Assembly (NCBI RefSeq): GCF_965208485.1
Contig: NZ_OZ242344.1
Coordinates: 992,001 to 1,056,000, forward strand
Direction of reading: 5' to 3'
Source: Poriferisodalis sp965208485
GTDB lineage: Bacteria; Actinomycetota; Acidimicrobiia; Acidimicrobiales; Poriferisodalaceae
DNA length: 64,000 nt
Of this stretch, positions 55,801 through 63,600 are shown in pieces (the first letter of the stretch is position 1; every line of letters begins with the position of its first letter). The notes under the pieces are model-generated. The model ran no database searches and had not been told where the DNA came from. It saw only the letters and a list, made by a program, of their open reading frames with translations. The position numbers and the translations under genes are program-made.

Positions 55801-57382
55801 CGAGATCGACGAGCACTCCGGCGATCTCGCGTTCGTTGTGCCGCCCGACTACGAAGCGCCCGCCGACGCGAACCGTCGCAACGACTACCGGATCACCATT
55901 CGTGCCTTCGACGGAGCGAACCACGGCACGCTGGACGTCACGGTCACGGTCACCGACATCGACGAGCTCGGCACCTTGGAGTTCTCGAACATCTCGCCCG
56001 GCGTGGGCTCGACGCTCGTGGCGGTCCTGCGCGAGCCCGATGTCCCCGTCACCGACGCGCAATGGACCTGGTGGCGTTCCGATGACCGCGCAAACGCATC
56101 CAGCTGGACCGTGATCGACGGTGTGACCGGTCCCAGCTATCGGCCCGTCACCGCTGATCTGGGCTACTGGCTGCGAGTGCGGGCCAAGTACAAGGACGCC
56201 CACAGTCCACAGGACCCGAATGTGCCGGGCGACAAGACCTTGGAGGCCACATCGGTCAACGCCGTGCAGGAGAAGGCAGGTCCCGCATCGCTGGTGACAA
56301 TCACTGGTTCGGATAATCTCTTTGTGCCCAGCGGCGGTGGTGGCGGCGGTGGCGGCGGTGGCGGTGGTTCTGGTGGCGGCGGTGGTGGTGGTTCTGGTGG
56401 TGGTGGTGGTTTGGATGTGGGTGTTGGGGTGTTTGTGTTGGCGAATGGGTGGTCGTCGGCTGATGTGGGTGTGGCGTCGGTGTTGGCGGCTCGGCTTGAT
56501 GGCGGGGTGGTGGCTTATACGGCGGGTGATGTGCTGTCGGCTGGGACGGCGGTGTTGTTGGGTGATGTGTTGCCGGCTGAGGTGTTGATTGTGGGGGGCA
56601 CGGCGGCGGTGTCGCGTGATGTGCGTTCTGGGGTTCGTGGGGTGTCGCCGGGTTCGGGTGTGGAGCGTGTGATGGGGGCGGGCCGCGCGGAGACGGCGGC
56701 GGCTGCGGCGCGGCGTGTGCTGGGGGATGCGTCGGGTGTGGGGGGGGTGACGGTGGTGTTGGCGAATGGGTGGTCGTCGTCTGATGTGGGTGTGGCGGCG
56801 GCGTTGGCGGCGCGCACGCCGCGTTCGGCGGTGCTGTACACGCAGCGGGGTTGGCTGCCTGAGGCGTCGGCTGGTGTGCTGCGCGGTTATGGCGTGTCGC
56901 GGGTGGTTGTGGTCGGCGGGTCGGCGGCGGTCGGCGTTGTCGTGGAGGGGCAGGTCGCGGCGGCTGCGGGCGGAGCGCTGGTGTCGCGTTTGACGGGGGC
57001 GGATCGTGTGGAGACGGCGGCGGCTGCGGCGCGGCGTGTGCTGGGCGATCCTGGTGCGGCGGGGGGGGTGACGGTGGTGGTGGCGAATGGGTGGTCGCCG
57101 CCTGATGTGGGTGTGGCGGCGGCGTTCGCGGCTGCGACGGGCGGTGCTGCGGTCGCGTACACGTCGCCGGGTTCGCTGCCTGAGGCGACGGCGGCGCTGA
57201 TTCGCGATTATCGGCCTGCTCGGGTGGTGGTGGTCGGCGGTCGCGCGGCGGTGGCTGATGCTGTGCGCGCCGAGATCGCGGGTCTTGTGCCTGCCGGGGC
57301 TGAGGTGCGCCGCGTCACTGGCAGCACTCGTATCGACACCGCCGCGCGGGCGGCCCGCACTGTCCTGCGCGAGCGCGGCTGA
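49865..57382 (+). CDS. Giant surface S8 (subtilisin/kexin-like) protease with cadherin and CWB2 domains
   Basis: 2505 residues. Signal peptide (ILVLCLLAGALVWPVLESHE), an FN3 domain, three PPC-like beta domains, then the S8 domain with Asp561 (VVDSGLDY), His596 (DGHGTKVAG) and Ser765 (DGTSAAAPLVSG), plus NNSWGA. A P/homoB domain follows (LRMELESPAGAVSVLTV), a second FN3, eight cadherin-type repeats (for example FEIDDSTGQLTTKFDPDYE) and Ig-like units. After a ~24-residue Gly-rich linker come three cell-wall-binding type 2 repeats (VLANGWSS, VVVGGSAAV) at the C-terminus. It should be exported and held on the cell wall. The CWB2 part (from ~56330) has sharply G/T-rich codons unlike the rest. Confidence 0.9.
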   Translation: MRTRLIAPAAAMQAPLRRPILVLCLLAGALVWPVLESHEAQAQSLTAPTISAVASGDESLTVSWTRPAGVAVADITAYDLRYIDTSASDTDKADPAKWTEIDNAWTEGRLRVIVSPLANGTTYDVQVRAVTSTDGGWSPTSTGTPREPGPTRATATAIVGELPVRGRIASADDVDYYQFSFSGTREFFVLTTGSTDTVGRLYRSDGRLVRLNDDGYLLPDLHNFQLDGELPGGTYYIRVSSSGASTGPYTLHLGTAADTTSIHSAAGTELGSVTRAVFRDTGASSTGDIDYFKLVLTAETTVTARVSGFVPDTRCAILNAGGSPIAQNDDGYLEPAKHQCAVRETLPTGTYYIRVQPRDADEHGMYFLYVYESPEPGNSRSAAAGIDFSRTAGGEISAAGETDYFSFTLAEEARVALAGSSRDFEIQAELQDSGGSPVDVNSYHVTFYSDAASNTLGVPPPSAFTFAVFDTLAPGAYYLKVEASQATGTGDYLVLLRPDGIHDYLQDECPSPPPGIDDTFYGCQWHFDNTGQFGGTAGEDINLGSVWSTTMGAGVNVAVVDSGLDYLHEDLKDNVDTAKNHSYLDAGDVFDRDDGHGTKVAGLIAARDNSIGMRGVAPRATIYAYNFLARATILTEANAMARNRETTSVSNNSWGALDGPGAERASTLWESAIDAGLQEGDGGNGVVYVFAAGNADNDGRWGNLVEHKSYYGVTTVCGVDDDGERSYYSEQGPHLWLCAPAGGVLPSIATTRPYSRYTKFFDGTSAAAPLVSGVVALMRAVNGRLTWRDVKLVLAASARQNDASDSGWVQGASKYGAAGSYSYNHQYGFGMVDASAAVALAQDWDNLPEFLTSTASFDTSRTVAATGGSVTSTVELGGSVSFVEFVEVEVDFTAPRLRDLRMELESPAGAVSVLTVPNDTDCTGTQCQLTGTFRFGSARHLGEDPRGTWTLRANDEVAGGASNTIRSWALKVYGHQRPFDGPELSYVRPGSGSLTVAWKKPGLTGSTTVSGYEIRHIASAAADKSDANWQTTTSNCTSSACTGTITTGLTNGTRYDVQVRAVAGASAAPSDWSVTGHGTPGTSATLNSEPFFADGERSTREVVENSGSGAAVGDPIEARDYESETSTETFTYSLSGADAASFEIDDSTGQLTTKFDPDYEASDQKHSYSVTVTVTDSKDNEDNADTVIDDTIAVAIEVLDIDDPPAILACSALPNDCAFITGPHELTLSEGADDPVAAYRYYDQDSTYVIAGLDGTDADDFEFDADSQLRFVEIPDFEAPTDSDGNNVYDMTLRVFDGTSATSLEIEVSVENVDERPTLTGGDKFETRENAGTYVASFVASDPEGAAITWTLSGEDSAAFEISGGLLHFASAPDFESPADRDRDNHYQVNVEASDGQGVSVISVEVEVRDLNEPAEITGSSAVNFPENATRIVADFSANDPEERESVTWSLAGADADFFEIGTDGALRFAAPPDHEAIRGNAYGVAIQASDRKDADGVAVLAADPDIDDIFDVTVTVTDENEHPVITSGPAAESVTEGHTGVVAAFAATDPEGDDIIWTLSGTDSAGLRIGDDSGVVEFVSVPDFESPVDSGRNNSYTVAVEASDGPNTATRTLTVTVSNAAEAGSVQFSSRQPQSNAQLTATLSDPDGGITGTAWTWERSQTPLVPASWSAVSGAASGTTTSSYTPSAGDIGHFLRATVSYRDRESGTQQRSAAQVSDNTVRLQEGINHAPAFPADETGERSIAENSPEGSLVGDPVEAEDVDAADQGSLVYSLGGADRSSFDINAATGQLSTKSALDHERKSRYLVSVTVRDPAGLTATRSVTITIDDVDEPPVVSGPSTPAYAESRTDAVARYTAADPERETIEWSLRGPSSSEFDIDAASGTLRFVSRPDFDTASGNGYEITVRACDGDTIGTTLCGELDVVVRVTDVNEPSVVNGADDISWQENREGVLERYSAADPEGVAVTWSLAGADRDDFEIDEHSGDLAFVVPPDYEAPADANRRNDYRITIRAFDGANHGTLDVTVTVTDIDELGTLEFSNISPGVGSTLVAVLREPDVPVTDAQWTWWRSDDRANASSWTVIDGVTGPSYRPVTADLGYWLRVRAKYKDAHSPQDPNVPGDKTLEATSVNAVQEKAGPASLVTITGSDNLFVPSGGGGGGGGGGGGSGGGGGGGSGGGGGLDVGVGVFVLANGWSSADVGVASVLAARLDGGVVAYTAGDVLSAGTAVLLGDVLPAEVLIVGGTAAVSRDVRSGVRGVSPGSGVERVMGAGRAETAAAAARRVLGDASGVGGVTVVLANGWSSSDVGVAAALAARTPRSAVLYTQRGWLPEASAGVLRGYGVSRVVVVGGSAAVGVVVEGQVAAAAGGALVSRLTGADRVETAAAAARRVLGDPGAAGGVTVVVANGWSPPDVGVAAAFAAATGGAAVAYTSPGSLPEATAALIRDYRPARVVVVGGRAAVADAVRAEIAGLVPAGAEVRRVTGSTRIDTAARAARTVLRERG

Positions 57383-57674
57383 CGCCGCGGCGGCCGGCGG
57401 TGTCCTGAGCCGGGGCCTGCTGTTGGGGCGGGGGGCTGCTGGTCTGCTCGGTTCCGGGCTTGTCTGCGATGCTCCGGCCTGCGGCTTTGTGTCTGTGGGT
57501 CGGCTGTTTCGGCAGTCGCTCAGCCGACTCCGATCCCTCTTCCCTCGGATGGGTCCTGTGCAGGCCTCGGATGGGTCCTGTGCAGGCTTTCCTGTTCGGC
57601 TGGGCGCTGCGGTGTAGCGTTCCCGGGAGAGTCGGGCGGTCTTCCCGAGAGGAGTCGGACATGGCGGGTCGGAC
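57383..57674. other. Intergenic leader with a 22-bp tandem duplication
   Basis: A 22-bp unit beginning CCTCGGATGGGTCCTGTGC occurs twice in tandem (57543-57564, 57565-57586). No supportable gene. Two possible ATGs lie close together at 57661 and 57675; only the second opens the long downstream frame. Confidence 0.5.
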
Positions 57675-60600
57675 ATGACGGGGCGGGCGGCTGGCGGCAT
57701 CGGGGCGGCGGTTCGGGGGCGCGGCGGTTCGGGGCCGGGCGTGTGTGTGCGCGTGTTGGCGGCTGTGGTGTGCGCGGCTGCGGTGTTGGCGGTCGTGCCG
57801 GCGGCGCCGAGCGGGGCGGTGACCGATGCGAACAATCTCGATTTCGAGCTCGCGGCGCGGAACGCGACTCCGTCGGGCATCTGGTCCGACGGGGCGACGA
57901 TGTATGTCGCGGATGTGTACACGCCGCGGGTCTTCGCGTACTCGATGGACACCAAGGCGAGGGACGTGTCCAAGGAGTTCGCTTTGGGCTCTGATTTCAC
58001 GGCGAACGGCCTGTGGTCCGACGGGACGACGATGTACGTCACGAACCACACCGATGAGAGGGTCGAGGCGTACGGTCTGGACGGGACGCGGAACACTGCC
58101 GGCGATTTCGGCGTGGACTCGTCGTTCCCGTGGGGAATGTGGTCCGACGGCACGACTGCCTGGGTGGCCGATCAGTCGTCCGGGTCGTCGACGTGGCTGC
58201 GCTCGTACGATCTCGCGACGGGCGCGGCCGGTTCGGTCACCTATGGGAGGGGCGATTTCGGCTTCGGCGACGGGGGCAGCACCACTTGGGTCTATGACCT
58301 CTGGGGCGACACGGCTTCGCGGACGCTGTGGGTGCTGGCATGGCGTGAGGCCATCAGTTCTTGGGGCATCTGGGCTTATGACCTGTCGACGCTGGGCTCG
58401 TCCGCTTTGGAGCGGAAGGAGCTCTTGGACGTCGGCGTGCTGCCGCAGACCGTATGGGACGCGGATTACGATGTCTGGGGTTCCTTGCGGGGCATCTGGT
58501 CTGACGGCGCCACGATGTGGGTGGCCGCGGGTTCGAGGCTCGAGGCCTATGTGCTGCCTCGTGCTCCCGCCGTCCCGGCGAACCTCGCGGCCGCCGAGAG
58601 CGACGGTCGCCTCGATGTGAGCTGGGATGCGGTGCCGGCCGCGGATGTCGGCTCCAGCGCGGTGACGGCTTATGAGATGCGCTATCGCAGGGACGGGTCG
58701 GTGGAGTGGACTGATGTCCGTCGTGCCAGCCGCCTGTCCACGAGCCAGACGCTGCGCCTGGCGAACGACATCTCGCACCAGGTGCAGGTGCGCGCGGTCA
58801 ACCGGGAGACGACCAGCGGTTGGGCGGAGGTGACGGGCACGCCCGCGGACGACATCGCCGACGGCGCGCCGGGCCCGCCGAGGAATCTGGCGGTGACGCG
58901 GACCGGCAGCGGCGCCGTGCTGGCTTGGGATGCGCCCGACGCGGTGGTCGGGGCGGACGCGCCGACGGGCTATGCGGTGCGCTACCGCGATTCTCAGCTG
59001 GCCGGGTCGGAGTGGGCCGAGAGCATGGTGTCTGGCACGTCGGCGACGCTGGAGGGCTTGCTGCGGCTGGCGCCGTACGACTTCGCGGTCCGCGCTGTCA
59101 ACGCCGCCGGCGCGGGCAGGTCGGCTGTGGCGAGCACGGGCGCTGTGGACCTGTCGGGTCTGGGCATCGGCGAGGTGGGCGGGATGTGGGCCGACACGTC
59201 GGCTTCGACGCTGTGGGTCGCTCCGAAGGGACGCCCTCATGTCGGCGTCAGGTGGGTGTACGCGTTCGACTCGACCACCGGCGCGCGCAAGGAGAGCGCC
59301 GATCTCGACCTCGGGACCATCGGCACGGGGGTGATACCGGGGAGCATTCACCTCACTCATGTCCCCAGGCACGGCGTCGGGGGGCTGTGGTCTGATGGGA
59401 CCGATCTGTGGGTGGTCGTCGAGAACAGGGCGACTCCTTTCAGCCTGTCCGCCCGCAGCGGTGACCGCAACAGGGCCTTCAGCGTGGGGGACGGCGACTC
59501 GGTGCTGCGCGGCGCGTGGTCCGACGGGGAGACGTTCTGGGTCTACGACGACGCCAGCCGCAGGATTCGGGCGTATCGCATGTCGAACGGCACCCGCCGC
59601 AGCGACAGGGACATCGGCGTCGTCGATGTCGACTCGGCGGGCGTCTGGTCCGACGGCACCACGATGTGGGTGTACGAGATCGCTTCGGGCAGGCTGGCGG
59701 CGTACGACCTCGAGTCCGGCGAGCGCGTCAGCGCGCTGGATGCAGAGGTCCCGGCGAACGCGCGCGGCAATGCCGAGGCGTTCGCGGTGCGCAGCGCGCT
59801 GTGGTCCGACGGGGAGACCGCTGTGGTGGTCGACGGCGGCACGCTGCTCTCGCAGCGGCTCGCGCGGCGCCCCGCGCGGCCCGGCGACCCGGCGGTGACC
59901 GCGGGCGACGCCGAGCTGGAAGTGGCTTGGGCCGCTCCCGCGTCCGGTTTCGCGGGCCGGTACGAGCTGGAGTACCGCGACAACTCTGCTGCGGCGGCTG
60001 AGTGGACCGCGGTGACCCGCTCTGACGGCGCGCTGCTGAGCGAGACCGTCACCGGGCTGGACAACGGCGGCAACTACGAGGTTCGGGTGAGGGCTGTCGA
60101 CGGCGACGGGCTGGCGGGCCCGTGGTCGCCTGTTCCGGGGCTGGTGCCGGTCGAGGGCTCGCCCGCGGCGCCGGGCTCGCCCGCGGCGCCGGCGAACATC
60201 TCAGCGGCGGGCGATGCTGAGCTGTTCGAGGAGGACCCGGACGAGGATCCCGCGGATCCGGTCCTGGAGGACCGCGCCATCAGCGTGGAATGGGACGCGG
60301 TTGCGGGGGCGGTGTCCTATGAGCTGCGCTACAGGACCCGCGACGGCGACCGCCGCGGTGCGTGGGCCGCCCAGACGGTGGCCGACGGCGCGACGTCGGC
60401 GCGTCTGACGCGGCTCGAGGCGGGCCGGCTCTATGACGTGCATGTGAGAGCCGTCGATTCCAGCGCCCGCCAGGGCAGGTGGGCTGTCACGGCGAGCTAT
60501 GCGGGGGACGGCTTCTACAACTTGGCTGCTGAGGACCTCGGGGCGGCGCAGACGTCGCCGCAGGGCATCTGGAGCGACGGCGCCACGATGTGGGTTCTCG

Positions 60601-63600
60601 ACGTCGAGTTCCCGCTTGTCATCAGGGCTTTCGACATGGCGACCAAGCTGCGCGACCCGGACAAGGACATCGGCGACACCGGCACGTGGGCGCCGAGCAG
60701 CGGCCTGTGGGGCGACGAGGACAACCTGTACGTGGCGGAGCCGGCCACCTGGTACTTCGGCGAGTCGGGGATCGGCATCCGGGTGATCGACCGCGAGACC
60801 CACGCGCTGGTGAAGCACGTGCTGTCGCCGCGCTGGGTCAGGTCGGCGGATCTGACCGAGCCCGGCGCGCACCTCGCGCTTCCCGGCTCGCCGCTGAGGG
60901 TCAGTGTCAACCATCAGCCGTGGGGCGTGTGGGGCGACGGGACCGACATCTACGTCAACGACACGGACTTCAGGGAGATCTTCGCCTACCGCCTGGCGGA
61001 GGGAACCGGGACCGACGTCGGGACGAACGTGCTTCCCGGGCTGATCAGCGAGGCCGCGGATCCGGATCCTCGGGAGTTCTTCTGGCTTCGGGATCCCGAG
61101 GCGCGGCTCGACCCGCTGCGCAGCGTGCAGCAGCCGCGGGGGATGTGGTCCGACGGCGCCACGATGTGGGTGGCCGGCGCGTCGGCGGACCGCGTGTACG
61201 CGTTCAACCTCGCCACCCGGCAGCGCGACGTGCTGCGCGACGTGCTGCTGCCTGAGGTGGGCATGGATATCAGGGGACTGTGGGGCGACACGGCTTCACG
61301 TCTGCTGTACATGCTCGACGCGGGTGTTGCTGGGCCGCGGATCGTGACTTCGGTCCTGTCTGAGCCTCCTGATGAGGTCACGAACGCTGATGCTGAGCCG
61401 GGCGACACGACGGCGACGGTGCGGTGGTCGCCCCCAAGTGACGTCGGCAGCAGCGACGTGCGTTTGTACGAGATGACGATCTCAGAGTCCGAGAGCGAGG
61501 AGAGCGACTCCGAGAACACGTTGGTGCAGAGGAGTCGCACCGAGACGCTGACAGTGCTGCCGGACAACGGCAACCCAGATGACGCACACCGCAGGCGCAT
61601 CGTGCCTCGCAACGATCCCGGGACGGTGGACCGCGAGGACCCGGATTCCACGTCTGAGGTGCTGACGGGCCTGGTGAACGGGCAGGAGTACACGGTCACG
61701 ATCCGTCCTCGCAACGAGCAGACGTTCGGCGAGCCGACGACGGTGACGGTGACGCCATTGGGTCCTGCGTCCGCGCCGCTGTCGCTGGCTGCTGCTGCGG
61801 GGGCGTCGGGCGAGCTGAAGCTGGCGTGGCGCGAGCCGGCCGACGACGGAGGCTCGCCCATCACCGGCTACGAGGTCGAGCACCGCGCCGCAGCCGCGCC
61901 GCCGGGGCCTTGGATCCCCGTGTCGCGCACGGACCCTGCTGCGCTGGAGGAGACCATCTCGGGGCTGCCGAACGGCGTGTCCCATGAGGTGCGGGTGCGC
62001 GCGGTGAACGGCTCGGGCGAGGACGGCGCGTGGGCGTCGGGCGCCGCGACGCCGCTGGACCGGCCGTCGGCGCCGAGGTCGGTGGCCGCGGCGCGCGGCG
62101 CCGGCGGGGAGCTGAGCGTGAGCTGGCAGCCGCCGTCTCATGAGGGCGCCGGCGGGGTGCTGGACTACGACGTGCGCTACCGGGCGGCCGACGACGAGGA
62201 CGCTGCGTGGGCGTCGGGCGGCGAGGGCGCCGCGTCGCCGCACACTGTGGGCGGGCTGGTGAACGGCAGGTCCTATGAGGTGTCGGTGTCGGCCCGCAAC
62301 GCTGCGGGCGCCGGTCCGTGGTCGGCTGCGGCGCCGGGGACGCCGGCCACGGTGCCGGGGCGGCCCAGCGGCCTGGAGGTGAGCTCTGGCGAGGCCCTGC
62401 TGGCGGTGCAGTGGAGCGCGCCCGCGGCGGACGGGGGCAGCGCGGTGCTGGGCTATGAGGTGAGCTGGCGCACCAGCAGCCCTCAGGGGTCGTGGCGCAG
62501 GCACAGCCGCGGCCCGGCCGCGGCGGGCGGCCAGGCGACGGTCCGGTCGCTGACCAACGGCACCGGCTACGACGTGTGCGTGCGGGCGTACAACGCGGTC
62601 GGCGACGGCGACTGCGCCGTGGGCAGCGGCACTCCCGCCTCGGCGCCCGACGCCCCGCTCGTGTCGTCGGTGACTCACGGCGACCGGACGCTGGCGCTGG
62701 CGTGGGCCGAGCCCGCCGACAACGGCGCCGCGATCGAGGGCTACCGGGTCCGCTATCGGGTCGCGCGGCCGGTCGGCGGCTGGGTCGACGGCGGCGCCGC
62801 GGCGGCCGACACGTTCGCGTGGACGATCGACGGGCTGGCCAACGGGACCGCTTATGACGTGCAGGTGCAGGCCCGCAACGCGAACGGCCACGGCCCGCCC
62901 GGCCAAGACGTCGGCACCCCGTCGACTGTGCCGTCGCCGCCGAGGCTGGCCGACGTCGTCGGCGGCGACGGGAGCATCGAGGTGTCGTGGCAGCCGAGTC
63001 CCAGCGACGGCGGCGCCCCGATCACCGAGTACCGGGTCGCGTACCGCACCGCAGCGGCGCTGAACTGGACCGACCTGCCGCCGGTGGACGCGGCTGATCC
63101 GCTGCGCGTCGAGATCACCGGCGCCGACAACGGCGTCGACTATGTGGTGTGCGTCGCCGCGTCCAATATGAACGGCGGCAGCGAATGCGCGAACGCAAAT
63201 GCCACCCCTGCGACGACACCCGGAGCGGTGGAGGAGCTCGCGGCCAGCCCAGGCAGCGCACGAGCGGCTGTCGCGTGGGATCCGCCGGGCGCCGACGGCG
63301 GCGCTGCGGTCACCGGCTATGACATCAGATACAGCTTCGGCAGCTCGAGCGCGGTACGCACCACCACGGTGAGCGCCCCCCCCGGCGGCGGCCGCGTCCA
63401 GACCGTCTTGAGCGGGCTGACCAACGAGGCGCGGTACAGCGTCGAGGTGCGCGCGGTGAACCGCGTCGGCGGCGGTCCGTGGAGCGTCGTGAGCGTCACC
63501 CCGCTCGCCCCGCCGGGCCGTGTGGGAGAACTCCAGATTGTTGCCACAGTGGCTGAGCTGGAGGTGCGGTGGCAGCCGCCAGCGGGCAACAGCGCACAGC

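Noticed and set aside
51395..58153. Very long open frames on the minus strand (over 700 and 900 codons)
   Set aside because: They lie antisense to the S8 protease gene and consist of low-complexity Arg/Pro/His-rich sequence, a by-product of high-GC coding DNA.
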